Of a stretch of 11,301 nt of DNA, positions 1 through 6,070 are shown piece after piece (the first letter of the stretch is position 1; every line of letters starts with the position of its first letter). A program made the translations under genes and the position numbers. The stretch spans positions 1 through 11,301 of the forward strand of contig NZ_SJDU01000037.1 of assembly GCF_005518285.1 (NCBI RefSeq), in the 5' to 3' direction. The notes under the pieces are model-generated. The model worked only from the letters and a program-made list of their open reading frames with translations. It made no database searches and had not been told where the DNA came from. Source of the stretch: Brachyspira catarrhinii. GTDB taxonomy: Bacteria; Spirochaetota; Brachyspiria; Brachyspirales; Brachyspiraceae.

Positions 1-62
1 AATAGTTATTATATTATATAATTTTTTTTAATCAATAGATTTTATTTGATATAAAAAATTAT

Positions 63-91
63 AAAAATAAAGAGGAGCTTAATGCCCCTCT
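63..91 (-). terminator. Rho-independent terminator closing the 17-gene array
   Basis: The arms at 71-78 and 84-91 pair over 8 positions with one A/C mismatch around a 5-nt loop (TTAAT). On the minus strand the stem is followed by TTATTTTTAT. On the plus strand it is followed by TTTTTAATTT, so it could stop transcription from either side. It lies 20 bp past the last stop codon of the array. Positions 1-62 are AT-rich and I see no gene in them. Confidence 0.8.
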
Positions 92-111
92 TTTTAATTT
101 ACTTAATTATT

Positions 112-369
112 TTATTTATCGCCGTTATTCTCTGGAAGTTGGAATAAAAGTAAAGCGGAACATAAAAAATTAAATATTTTATATAGAGTTAGAAATTCAT
201 TTGCGATTATAAACGAAGGAGAATTCGTAGCCGTTAAATCGCTTACGGCTTGACTTAACCAATTATAATTAGGATAATTTATAGCCCCAATTATATCATG
301 CAATAAATAAAATATTACGCTTATTATTCCAGATAAACATAAATAATTAATTAAATTTTTATTTTTCAT
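112..369 (-). CDS. Truncated DUF998-like membrane protein (85 aa)
   Basis: The product is short and hydrophobic. One membrane segment lies at about residues 5-28 (it contains ISVIFYLLHDIIGAI) and a second at about 46-73. The block with NYNWLSQAVSDLTA between them resembles the N-terminal part of DUF998 membrane proteins, which have no settled function and usually run to roughly 200 residues with several more helices. This one stops after two helices with a polar tail (PENNGDK), directly before the terminator, so it is probably a decayed or cut-off copy. I chose the ATG at 369, which lies 16 bp past the deaminase stop. A longer in-frame start at 459 would overlap the deaminase by 74 bp and adds a basic, non-membrane leader. 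The family assignment is from memory of the motif. Confidence 0.6.
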   Translation of the reverse strand: MKNKNLINYLCLSGIISVIFYLLHDIIGAINYPNYNWLSQAVSDLTATNSPSFIIANEFLTLYKIFNFLCSALLLFQLPENNGDK

Positions 370-385
370 ATATTTCAATGCTTCT

Positions 386-775
386 TTATATCCACCAATT
401 AGGCGTAATCTCTCCAAGCGTGATAACTTTTTTATTCTCATAATCGAGCATAATTTCAATTTCTTTATAATCGTTTGGCATTAATTGAACAAATAATTCT
501 CTACAAGCTCCGCATGGAGTTCCCGTTTTACCGTTCGGCATAATCGTAAGAACTCTTTTAATTTTCTGTTCTCCGTTCGTTATCATATTAAAAATTGCGT
601 TTCGCTCGGCGCATATTCCCAAAGTGGAACATGTGTCAATACAAACTCCCGTATATATTTTACCCGCTGCCGAGAGTATTGCGGATGCCACGCTTCCAGC
701 TTCTATATAATCAGATATTTTTCTTTCGTTTTGAATATTTTTTGCAGTTTGATACATTTTTGTCCATTTATTCAT
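386..775 (-). CDS. Cytidine deaminase-superfamily protein, blasticidin-deaminase-like (129 aa)
   Basis: This is a zinc-dependent deaminase of the cytidine/deoxycytidylate deaminase fold. CAERNA at residues 55-60 gives the first zinc ligand, Cys55, and the proton shuttle, Glu57. PCGACRE at 87-93 gives Cys88 and Cys91. The length matches the small tetrameric cytidine deaminases. In those enzymes the strand before the first motif carries N-x-E, which binds the ribose. Here the aligned stretch reads C-I-D-T (45-48), so the usual nucleoside contacts are missing. Blasticidin-S deaminase also departs from N-x-E there. Substrate is therefore open: cytidine, another pyrimidine, or a nucleoside antibiotic. 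AAGGAG lies 6 bp before the ATG and overlaps the stop region of the hydrolase upstream, which suggests coupled translation. Confidence 0.85.
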   Translation of the reverse strand: MNKWTKMYQTAKNIQNERKISDYIEAGSVASAILSAAGKIYTGVCIDTCSTLGICAERNAIFNMITNGEQKIKRVLTIMPNGKTGTPCGACRELFVQLMPNDYKEIEIMLDYENKKVITLGEITPNWWI

Positions 776-786
776 TTAATTTCTCC

Positions 787-1524
787 TTAAAATAATTTCT
801 TTATTTTATTAACATACTCTTTTGGATAATTTACGCTAATCTCTCCATGATAATAACCTTCCAATATTTCCAATTCGCTTGAATTAATCGTATTTTTTAT
901 TTTATACGCCGATTTTTTTATAATTTGCCTTTCTTTACTCCCTGCTAAAATAAGAGTTTTGATTTTGCAATTTCTCAGATTTTCTTTTATTTTATAATTT
1001 AAATTCGCTTTAATAAACGAAATTAAATTTTCTTTCGTTATTTTTGAAGTATCGTTATAATAAAGTTCGAACAAATCTTTTCTTATTCTTAAACTTTTAA
1101 ATTGCAATTTAGAAAACAATTTTTTGCTAATTAATTTATATGTCATATTAATAAGAAATTCTACGAGTTTAGAAATATTTTTCATCGGATAAACCAAAGC
1201 GCTTTCTATAATGGCGTAATCGCAAATTGAATTTCTTTGAGACATAATTTCAAGCGCTATCTGTCCTCCTAAAGACAATCCGCAAATTAATTTTACTTTG
1301 CCGTTAAAATTATTATCTATAAAATTTATGATTTCTTTCGCGTTATCTTCTATTGAAGTAAAATTTTTATCGCTTCCAAAATGTCCGTCAAGTATCGGAA
1401 TAATCAAACGATAATCGTTTTTGAGTAATTCTATCTCGTCAATATAATTCCACCAAGAAAGCCCGCCTCCATGCAGTAAAATTATAATTTCTTTATTTTT
1501 AATTCCGTATTCTTTTATAATCAT
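787..1524 (-). CDS. Alpha/beta hydrolase (245 aa)
   Basis: The protein has the single-domain alpha/beta hydrolase layout. HGGG at 18-21 is the oxyanion-hole strand end. G-L-S-L-G at 82-86 is the nucleophile elbow with Ser84, and His226 in YYHGE is the likely catalytic histidine. The acid after strand 7 would normally be Asp. Here the matching stretch is AGSKE (194-198), so Glu198 may serve. A lysine-rich insertion at about 120-175 forms the cap. The substrate cannot be read from the sequence; esterase or lactonase-type activity on a small molecule is typical. There is no signal peptide, so it should be cytoplasmic. It starts 8 bp past the stop of the membrane-protein gene, and its ribosome binding site is weak, so it probably relies on translation from upstream. 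Confidence 0.85.
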   Translation of the reverse strand: MIIKEYGIKNKEIIILLHGGGLSWWNYIDEIELLKNDYRLIIPILDGHFGSDKNFTSIEDNAKEIINFIDNNFNGKVKLICGLSLGGQIALEIMSQRNSICDYAIIESALVYPMKNISKLVEFLINMTYKLISKKLFSKLQFKSLRIRKDLFELYYNDTSKITKENLISFIKANLNYKIKENLRNCKIKTLILAGSKERQIIKKSAYKIKNTINSSELEILEGYYHGEISVNYPKEYVNKIKKLF

Positions 1525-1532
1525 TTTTTATT

Positions 1533-2039
1533 CTAAAAATTCGATTTTATAACCATAACGATTAAACCCGTAAGAGAGCTTATAATTACTAAAAATAAAG
1601 AACCTGGAAAAATCATTCCTTTTACATGAAACCATTTTTGAGAATATTCTTTATCCATATTTTCAGTTCCTTCAAGTCTAAATATTTTTAAATTGGCGAA
1701 TAAAACCCAATCTATAAAAAATGTGTCCCAAGCTCCGACTATCAAAAATAAAACGCCTGCAAAAACAAATCCGTCCCAAAAACTATCCGCTCCAGCAAAA
1801 ATAGCGCCCGCCGAAAGAATAACGGTAAAAATTATTATTCCAAAACTTTTTATTATAATAGTTCTTGCGCTTAAAGGCGAGGTTTCAATTCTTTTATGAG
1901 TTTTAAAATATTCTTCCTGTATTTCTGGAGGATAATTATGAATGCCAACCGCTGGATTTTTTATTGCTGGAATTATAACCAACGCCGTAAAAAATCCTAT
2001 AAATATAATCGCTTCAATTAATATAATAAACCAATTCAT
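1533..2039 (-). CDS. Four-helix integral membrane protein of unknown function (168 aa)
   Basis: I do not recognise a named family with confidence. Four hydrophobic segments are visible, at about residues 3-26, 64-84, 90-115 and 143-165. A polar loop (about 27-62) contains NYPPEIQEEY, and a conserved-looking WDTFFIDW stretch lies at the end of helix 3. There is no cleavable signal peptide and no obvious catalytic motif. An AGGA-type ribosome binding site lies about 9 bp before the ATG at 2039. The stop is TAG, only 8 bp before the hydrolase start. The tight spacing puts it in the same transcript as the hydrolase, but says little about function. Confidence 0.75.
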   Translation of the reverse strand: MNWFIILIEAIIFIGFFTALVIIPAIKNPAVGIHNYPPEIQEEYFKTHKRIETSPLSARTIIIKSFGIIIFTVILSAGAIFAGADSFWDGFVFAGVLFLIVGAWDTFFIDWVLFANLKIFRLEGTENMDKEYSQKWFHVKGMIFPGSLFLVIISSLTGLIVMVIKSNF

Positions 2040-2073
2040 TTTATAATTTCCTTTCTATTTCTAATTAAAATTA

Positions 2074-2301
2074 TTATTTATCGTTATTTATTTTTGAAAA
2101 TATAATTTTTTTATCTTTCAATTTTATTTTCTCAACTTTATAACCGTAATCCAAAAGTTCTTTTTTGTAAGTTAAAAAAGAATGGTCAATCTCAAAACCT
2201 GCGGCGTCTTTTATTTGATTAAAAGAAAGTTCGATTTTTTCTTTATTATATCGTTTAAAAATTAAATCGATGTAAATCCATAAATGGCTATACTTACTCA
2301 T
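2074..2301 (-). CDS. Conserved small protein of unknown function (75 aa)
   Basis: This is a small soluble protein without membrane segments. It begins with SKYSHLWIYIDLIF. A central helix-turn with AGFEIDHSFLTYKKEL is followed by a short basic beta-rich tail (YGYKVEKIKLKDKKIIF). That pattern recalls a group of small bacterial proteins that start with a Y-x-x-L-W motif and are annotated only as domains of unknown function; I would not go further. AGAGAG lies about 9 bp before the ATG. It sits 28 bp after the GIY-YIG gene and 34 bp before the membrane-protein gene. Possible roles include an antitoxin or a nucleic-acid-binding accessory protein, but no residue supports either. Confidence 0.65.
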   Translation of the reverse strand: MSKYSHLWIYIDLIFKRYNKEKIELSFNQIKDAAGFEIDHSFLTYKKELLDYGYKVEKIKLKDKKIIFSKINNDK

Positions 2302-2329
2302 TATTTTTGCTCTCTAAATTTTAATTTAT

Positions 2330-2794
2330 TTAATGTATATTTCCTTCAAATCTTGGTCTAAATGCATAATGTAAAATCGCTTCTATTAATTCGGTTGTTG
2401 CTTTGTCTGACTTGACATATATGTTTACACGGTGTAAATTTTTTAACATCCATAACTTTATATTATCTTTATTTATTTCTTTATACTTATTTATTATTAA
2501 TTTTTTAAAATGTTTGTCATTACATAATGATTTTGCTAAAGTGCTTGGCGCGCTAAATCCATAATGTTGGCTTGTAAATCTTGCTATACTTTTAGAATTG
2601 GCTTTCCCTATTTTTAAAAATTTAGATTTATATATAAAAATATATATCGCAGAATGTTCAGGTGGTAATTTAGAAGGTTGTTTATGTGGGCATTTCATAT
2701 CTTCAATTCTATAATATTCTAACTTATATCCTAAATTTTTTGTAATTTTTTTAATATATTTCATTTTATTCCTTATTTCGTTAACACAATCCAT
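2330..2794 (-). CDS. GIY-YIG-like nuclease-fold protein (154 aa)
   Basis: Residues about 49-78 carry a divergent GIY-YIG core. A-I-Y (49-51) takes the place of GIY, L-K-I-G-K-A (60-65) that of YIG, and R72 before Q-H-Y is the usual catalytic arginine. A glutamate in ELIEAILHY (E135 or E138) is the likely metal-binding acid. The C-terminus ends in F-R-P-R-F-E-G, which I associate with stand-alone GIY-YIG-family proteins of bacterial accessory regions. The expected activity is metal-dependent DNA cleavage, but the motif is weak enough that it may only bind nucleic acid. I chose the ATG at 2794 because GAGGT lies 6 bp before it; an in-frame start at 2857 would run 38 bp into the Vat gene. CpG is rare here compared with Vat next door. 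Confidence 0.7.
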   Translation of the reverse strand: MDCVNEIRNKMKYIKKITKNLGYKLEYYRIEDMKCPHKQPSKLPPEHSAIYIFIYKSKFLKIGKANSKSIARFTSQHYGFSAPSTLAKSLCNDKHFKKLIINKYKEINKDNIKLWMLKNLHRVNIYVKSDKATTELIEAILHYAFRPRFEGNIH

Positions 2795-2800
2795 ATAATA

Positions 2801-2805
2801 ACCTC
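2801..2805 (-). promoter_or_regulatory. Ribosome binding site fixing the GIY-YIG gene start
   Basis: GAGGT on the minus strand, 6 bp before the ATG at 2794. It decides against the 21-residue longer reading that would overlap the Vat gene. Confidence 0.7.
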
Positions 2806-2819
2806 GCCAAATTTTTATT

Positions 2820-3452
2820 CTAATCCATAATATTTTTAATTTTCGATAAATCGCCACTGCATAAAGCTTCCATATTTTTAAAAATCTTTTCGGCGTTCCA
2901 ATCCCACCATTTAATTTGAAGCAAATATTCTATCAAATCTTCGTTAAATCTTTTTCTTTTAACTTCGCAAGGATTACCGACTGCAACGGAATAAGGAGGA
3001 ATATCTTTTGCCACAACGGAATTCGCTCCGATTATCGCTCCGTCTCCGATATGAACCGCGGGCAGGACGGTTACATTTTGTCCTATCCAAACATCGTTTC
3101 CTACGATAGTGTCTCCTTTCAATTTCAATTCCGACAAAGAAGGAGCGCTTTTTTCCCAACCGTTTCCCATAATATTAAAAGGGTATGTCGTAATCGAATT
3201 AATTCTATGATTTGCTCCGTTCATAATAAATTCGATTCCTTTTGCAATGGCGCAGAATTTTCCTATAATTAGTTTGTCGCCTATAAAATCGTAATGATGC
3301 GTTACATGACTTTCAAAATTTTCCGCTCCGTTAATGTCGTCATAATAAGTATATTCTCCGATAATTATATTTGGATTTTTAACGACATTTTTAATAAAGC
3401 ATAAACTTGGAATTTTCGGATTAGGAAAAATTGCATTCGGATTTGGTCCCAT
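2820..3452 (-). CDS. vat: Vat-family streptogramin A O-acetyltransferase (210 aa)
   Basis: This is a left-handed beta-helix (hexapeptide repeat) xenobiotic acetyltransferase that moves acetyl from acetyl-CoA to the hydroxyl of group A streptogramins. Family hallmarks are easy to see: the M-G-P-N-P-N start, GEYTYYD at 32-38, IMNGANH with the catalytic His82 at the same number as in VatD, YPFNIMGNGWEK, GDTIVGNDVWIG, then GDGAIIGANSVV and a C-terminal helical KWWDW segment. Length is normal for the family (about 205-220) and no key residue is lost, so it should be active. CatB-type chloramphenicol acetyltransferases are close relatives, but the N-terminal motif and the NGANH context fit Vat better. 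Cytoplasmic, trimeric in the family. It starts 23 bp after the TIGR04076 gene. Confidence 0.9.
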   Translation of the reverse strand: MGPNPNAIFPNPKIPSLCFIKNVVKNPNIIIGEYTYYDDINGAENFESHVTHHYDFIGDKLIIGKFCAIAKGIEFIMNGANHRINSITTYPFNIMGNGWEKSAPSLSELKLKGDTIVGNDVWIGQNVTVLPAVHIGDGAIIGANSVVAKDIPPYSVAVGNPCEVKRKRFNEDLIEYLLQIKWWDWNAEKIFKNMEALCSGDLSKIKNIMD

Positions 3453-3475
3453 ATAACAACCTATTTAAATTAAAA

Positions 3476-3823
3476 TCAATCTAAAAACTTGCCTTTAAAA
3501 AAATTCTCGTTTCCCGTTTTCTTTGCCGTAAGTTTGAAAATAACGCAACCGTCTGGGCAAACTATAACCTTGCTATATTTTCCGTCTCCGCCGATATTCT
3601 CCAAATCTCCTCCGCTTCGCACGGCTTCCATAACGGGAAACATTATCATCATTACTTTTGAGCAAATGCCTTGCCCTTCGGAATTAACGGGACAACCGTA
3701 AGCGCATTTATATTTGTCGCCAATCTCTTCGCCGTTTCTACAATATCCTTCCGTTTTGCTTCCTCTTAGAAATCCCGTCACTTCGATTTCAAATTGATAT
3801 TCTTCGTCATACCATTTTTTCAT
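3476..3823 (-). CDS. TIGR04076 family cysteine-rich protein (115 aa)
   Basis: This small cytoplasmic protein belongs to the TIGR04076 family, which has no proven function. The pattern is an N-terminal beta region (FEIEVTGFLRG), G-D-K-Y at 35-38, a Cys pair in C-A-Y-G-C (40-44), Cys54, the helix MIMFPVMEAVRSGGD and the signature V-C-P-D-G-C at 88-93. The six cysteines (28, 40, 44, 54, 89, 93) could bind a metal or an iron-sulfur cluster, which is my inference. AGAGGT lies 6 bp before the ATG and overlaps the end of the DUF3781 gene, whose stop is 16 bp away. Length is slightly above the usual 85-100 residues because of a C-terminal tail (about 103-115). Confidence 0.8.
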   Translation of the reverse strand: MKKWYDEEYQFEIEVTGFLRGSKTEGYCRNGEEIGDKYKCAYGCPVNSEGQGICSKVMMIMFPVMEAVRSGGDLENIGGDGKYSKVIVCPDGCVIFKLTAKKTGNENFFKGKFLD

Positions 3824-3839
3824 TTTTTACCTCTTGAAT

Positions 3840-4085
3840 TTAAATTTTATGAGCGGTTATAATCGTATAACTATTATAATTTATCGTTATGATAATATTA
3901 TCCGCTTCGCAATACCAATTTTTGCCTTTCAAAAATATATTGCAATTTTTATCTAAAATTTTATTTTTGCAATACTCGACAATATTAACATTTTCTAATT
4001 TAAGATTTTTCTTAATTCTTTCAATTCCCATTTTAGTAGTATGAACATTATTTATATTGTCAAGTAATATTTGCTTATTTTTCAC
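3840..4085 (-). CDS. DUF3781 family protein (81 aa)
   Basis: The whole protein matches DUF3781 as I know it: an N-terminal ILLDNINNVHTTKMGIERIKKNL helix pair, then VEYCKNKILD, then G-K-N-W-Y-C-E and a closing beta region with I-T-I-N and Y-T-I-I-T-A-H-K-I. Function is unknown. The conserved GKNWYCE and TAHKI segments suggest a compact alpha/beta domain. The start codon is GTG, read as Met, with AGAGGA 9 bp upstream. The leader just before it carries half of an intergenic repeat seen elsewhere in the window. Length is normal for the family. Confidence 0.85.
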   Translation of the reverse strand: MKNKQILLDNINNVHTTKMGIERIKKNLKLENVNIVEYCKNKILDKNCNIFLKGKNWYCEADNIIITINYNSYTIITAHKI

Positions 4086-4104
4086 TATTATATTTCCTCT
4101 ATCT

Positions 4105-4117
4105 ATTGTAATTTATC
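4105..4117. repeat. Half copy of the intergenic repeat (right half)
   Basis: ATTGTAATTTATC, 13 nt identical to 6034-6046, which is the right-hand half of the full copy at 6004-6046. It starts 7 bp past the stop of the tRNA-editing gene in the direction of transcription. In AT-rich DNA a 13-nt match alone is weak; the position in a gene junction supports it. Confidence 0.4.
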
Positions 4118-4123
4118 ACTTTG

Positions 4124-4612
4124 CTATAACTCTACAACATTAACTTGATTTCCATGTTCTTTTATAATATCAATTAAATCTTCAACTTTTAACCAAAGCG
4201 TTGCGGTATTTTCATTTGGATGAACGCCTATTATTTGTTTATCCTTAAGAAAATCTTTATCCAAATAGAAAGTAACCTTCAAATCTTTATCGTTTAGTAA
4301 GCCAAGTGGAGTTACCGAACCTGCAATCAAATTCATAATACTCATTAAATCTTGTTTTGAAGCAAAACTTAAAGGTCTTGTGCCATTATTATTTTTAAAT
4401 TCTTTCAAATCGACTCTTTTGTTTCCTTTAATGGTTATGAGATAATAATTTTTTTTCTTATCATTACGAACAAATAAGTTTTTCGCATTATACTCTGGAT
4501 ATGGTATTTCTATTTCCGATAATTCATCCATATTAAAAACCGCTTTATGTTCTGTTATTTCATACCATATATTTTTACTCTTTATAAAATCATATATTTC
4601 TTGCTTATTCAT
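4124..4612 (-). CDS. ProXp/PrdX-type prolyl-tRNA synthetase-associated editing protein (162 aa)
   Basis: This is a stand-alone YbaK/INS-domain protein of the ProXp-ala (PrdX) type. The family removes alanine that was wrongly loaded on tRNA-Pro. Visible landmarks are the N-terminal helix with a T-E-H-K-A segment (20-24), K44 in N-A-K-N-L-F-V-R-N-D (42-51), which matches the lysine important for deacylation in the family, the G-S-V-T-P-L-G-L-L-N-D motif at 98-108, and H-P-N at 131-133. Length is typical (about 160-170). It has no synthetase gene beside it, which is normal for the free-standing form. Its ribosome binding site is weak, and half of a repeat lies in its leader. The identity of the amino acid removed is inferred. 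Confidence 0.85.
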   Translation of the reverse strand: MNKQEIYDFIKSKNIWYEITEHKAVFNMDELSEIEIPYPEYNAKNLFVRNDKKKNYYLITIKGNKRVDLKEFKNNNGTRPLSFASKQDLMSIMNLIAGSVTPLGLLNDKDLKVTFYLDKDFLKDKQIIGVHPNENTATLWLKVEDLIDIIKEHGNQVNVVEL

Positions 4613-4627
4613 AATTTTATATCTATT

Positions 4628-4645
4628 ACAAATTACTATTTTTCT
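4628..4645. repeat. Half copy of the intergenic repeat (left half)
   Basis: ACAAATTACTATTTTTCT, 18 nt identical to 6003-6020, the left-hand half of the full copy at 6004-6046. It lies in the 43-bp gap between the small GNAT gene and the tRNA-editing gene. Confidence 0.55.
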
Positions 4646-4655
4646 TCTTTCTTAC

Positions 4656-4907
4656 TTATATTTTTTCTATTATTTTTTTAGCATACGAACAAGTTGCCTT
4701 TAAGTTCTTATTTAGTATCCGAGCGTTTTGTATAACATTCTCTACAAGTTTTTTAGCAATTCCCTGTCCTTCATAAGCGCTATCGACCTCCGTATGCGTT
4801 ATGTTCCAAGTATCGTTTGTTTCTTCAAAATCGCATTCTCCGACTTGCTTATCCAAATCGTAAGCTATAGATTTTTTTTCTTTTTCTCTAAACTCTATTT
4901 TAATCAT
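4656..4907 (-). CDS. Small GNAT-like acetyltransferase, PF14542 type (83 aa)
   Basis: This is a minimal GCN5-like acetyltransferase of the short type (Acetyltransf_CG / YidJ-NATD1 class, about 90 residues). The N-terminal beta strands hold K-I-E-F-R-E. The centre reads W-N-I-T-H-T-E-V, and the acetyl-CoA loop is Y-E-G-Q-G-I-A-K-K-L at about 45-54 (Q/R-x-x-G-x-G/A type). The C-terminus carries C-S-Y-A-K-K, a hallmark of this subfamily. Substrate is unknown. AGAGGA lies 9 bp before the ATG at 4907, and a promoter with an overlapping palindrome lies just upstream, so it may be expressed separately from the genes before it. The C-terminus is a little short but the domain looks complete. Confidence 0.8.
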   Translation of the reverse strand: MIKIEFREKEKKSIAYDLDKQVGECDFEETNDTWNITHTEVDSAYEGQGIAKKLVENVIQNARILNKNLKATCSYAKKIIEKI

Positions 4908-4947
4908 AATCTTTTTCCTCTCCCAATTTTTATTATTTCATAAAGTA

Positions 4948-4973
4948 ATCCTGAAACAATTTTATAACAGGAT
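4948..4973. repeat. Operator-like inverted repeat over an internal promoter
   Basis: ATCCTG (4948-4953) and CAGGAT (4968-4973) are perfect inverted arms with a 14-nt spacer. The spacer contains the -10 hexamer of the internal promoter, so a protein bound here would block it. As RNA it would be a weak hairpin without a U-tract, so a terminator is unlikely. Confidence 0.5.
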
Positions 4974-4986
4974 GGTAAATTGTCAA
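4959..4986 (-). promoter_or_regulatory. Internal sigma-70-type promoter ahead of the small GNAT gene
   Basis: On the minus strand TTGACA (4981-4986) is a perfect -35 box. It is followed after 16 bp by TAAAAT (4959-4964), one base off the -10 consensus. Transcription would start near 4951, about 45 nt before the ATG at 4907. It is the only good promoter pair I find inside the array. Confidence 0.6.
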
Positions 4987-4997
4987 TAAATTTTAAT

Positions 4998-5282
4998 TTA
5001 TTGAATATTCCATTTACTATTTTTATCTTTTCTATAAGCTATTTTACCATATTCTAAATTTGCTATTTCCTTAATTGATTTATCAATTTTATATATTTCT
5101 TCTAATGCAACCACTTTTGAATCTTCAATACTATGATTTTTACCGCATAAAAATTGCCAACATCCATCATCGGCATCGTGACTAACATATAATATTGGTT
5201 TCTTTTCATCAAGTATATGAACACAAGTAATAGATGCAGTATTAGGTTTGTCTTTAAATGGAAATTTTTTAAATAAACTCAT
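4998..5282 (-). CDS. DUF2185/immunity-like small protein (94 aa)
   Basis: This is a small acidic-to-neutral soluble protein. The order is S-I-T-C-V-H-I-L at about 17-24, I-L-Y-V-S-H-D-A-D-D-G-C-W-Q-F-L-C-G at 30-47, then V-V-A-L-E-E-I-Y-K-I-D and a closing G-K-I-A-Y-R with a final tryptophan. The H-D-x-D-D-G-x-W-Q-F-L pattern is what I associate with DUF2185-like proteins, some of which are classed as immunity proteins of polymorphic toxins (Imm33-like). No toxin gene is visible nearby. AAGG lies about 9 bp before the ATG. It is followed by the internal promoter and preceded by a full copy of the intergenic repeat. CpG is very rare (3 in 285 bp by hand count). Confidence 0.65.
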   Translation of the reverse strand: MSLFKKFPFKDKPNTASITCVHILDEKKPILYVSHDADDGCWQFLCGKNHSIEDSKVVALEEIYKIDKSIKEIANLEYGKIAYRKDKNSKWNIQ

Positions 5283-5298
5283 ATTTACGCCTTCATTT

Positions 5299-5338
5299 CA
5301 AATTACTATCTTATTTAACAAACTACTAAATTGTAATT
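5299..5338. repeat. Full copy of the intergenic repeat
   Basis: It starts CAAATTACTAT and ends TACTAAATTGTAATT. Both blocks are identical to those of the copy at 6004-6042, and the middle differs by a few bases and one indel. The two blocks form imperfect inverted arms (8 of 10 positions pair). It begins at the stop codon of the DUF4304-like gene and fills most of the gap to the next gene. Confidence 0.7.
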
Positions 5339-5984
5339 AACTATCATATATTATTGAAATTGGCATTTTTTTCATTGATGATTTACTATGCCACATTTTT
5401 CTCGTTGTCTTAATATTAGAATTCAAATATTCTTCGCTTAAATTTTTATAGTTCATTTGTTCTTCTGTATTTAGTTCTCTATGATAATTTTCATAATAAA
5501 ATTTTGCTAATTCCATATTTTTATTTAATATACAAATATTGGCAATATCAAGTCCAAATTTCGCATATTTTTTCTCATTAAATTTTTCTATATATGATAT
5601 CATCCAATCTTTTGCAAATTCTATATCTCTTAATTTTCTATAAAATAATATTTCCTCTTTTGCTATATTTACCAAATTTATTATTTCTTTTTTGAATTGG
5701 ATTTCGTTTTTATATTCTACAAACTTACCATATCTAGAGGCGGGCTGTCTTGAAAATTCAAAATATAAAACATCGGATTGATTATAATCCCATAAAAAAG
5801 TTAAACCTATATTCAGATAAGTTCCTCTATCCCAATTTGACGGTTGAAATTCTACTACCGTAAAAAAATAATCATTATCGTCCAAATACAACCGAGATGT
5901 CCCCTTTTGAAAAACGCCAAGCGGAATTAAAATTTCCTTACAAACTTGTTTTATAATTTTTGAATGAATATTTTTATCTTCCAT
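5337..5984 (-). CDS. DUF4304-like protein (215 aa)
   Basis: The N-terminal half (about 1-110) looks like DUF4304: an initial helix, L-G-V-F-Q-K-G-T-S-R-L-Y at about 22-33, F-F-T-V-V-E-F-Q-P-S at 40-49, then L-N-I-G-L-T-F at 57-63. These are the Gf-k, v-lQ-S and N-i-g patterns of that domain. The C-terminal half is helical, with a run of short helices (A-K-F-G-L-D-I-A-N-I, then M-E-L-A-K-F-Y-Y-E-N) that could be one TPR-like pair. Function is unknown; DUF4304 members often occur near polymorphic-toxin immunity genes. There is no signal peptide. Its ribosome binding site is weak (GAGACA), and the leader holds a repeat copy. CpG is rare (12 in 648 bp). Confidence 0.65.
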   Translation of the reverse strand: MEDKNIHSKIIKQVCKEILIPLGVFQKGTSRLYLDDNDYFFTVVEFQPSNWDRGTYLNIGLTFLWDYNQSDVLYFEFSRQPASRYGKFVEYKNEIQFKKEIINLVNIAKEEILFYRKLRDIEFAKDWMISYIEKFNEKKYAKFGLDIANICILNKNMELAKFYYENYHRELNTEEQMNYKNLSEEYLNSNIKTTRKMWHSKSSMKKMPISIIYDS

Positions 5985-6003
5985 AGGTTAATTGTCTCAT
6001 TAA

Positions 6004-6046
6004 CAAATTACTATTTTTCTAACAAAATACTAAATTGTAATTTATC
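6004..6046. repeat. Full copy of the intergenic repeat
   Basis: This is the best copy. The left block CAAATTACTAT (6004-6014) and right block TACTAAATTGTAATT (6028-6042) match the copy at 5299-5338. Longer matches to the half copies at 4628-4645 and 4105-4117 lie at its two ends. A further small inverted pair, GTTAAT (5987-5992) and ATTAAC (5999-6004), sits against its left edge. It lies in the 86-bp gap between the YoaP-type and DUF4304-like genes. Confidence 0.7.
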
Positions 6047-6070
6047 GATAATAATATTTCTTTATTCATT

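Noticed and set aside
370..459. Longer start for the DUF998-like gene at 459
   Set aside because: It overlaps the deaminase end by 74 bp and adds a charged leader that does not fit the family.
2795..2857. Longer start for the GIY-YIG gene at 2857
   Set aside because: It would overlap the Vat gene, and a proper GAGGT site lies 6 bp before the ATG at 2794.
4105..6046. Canonical integron attC sites
   Set aside because: Only a single RYYYAAC-like core (ATTTAAC in the copy at 5299) is seen, without a matching GTTRRRY partner in the right place, and no integrase is in the window.
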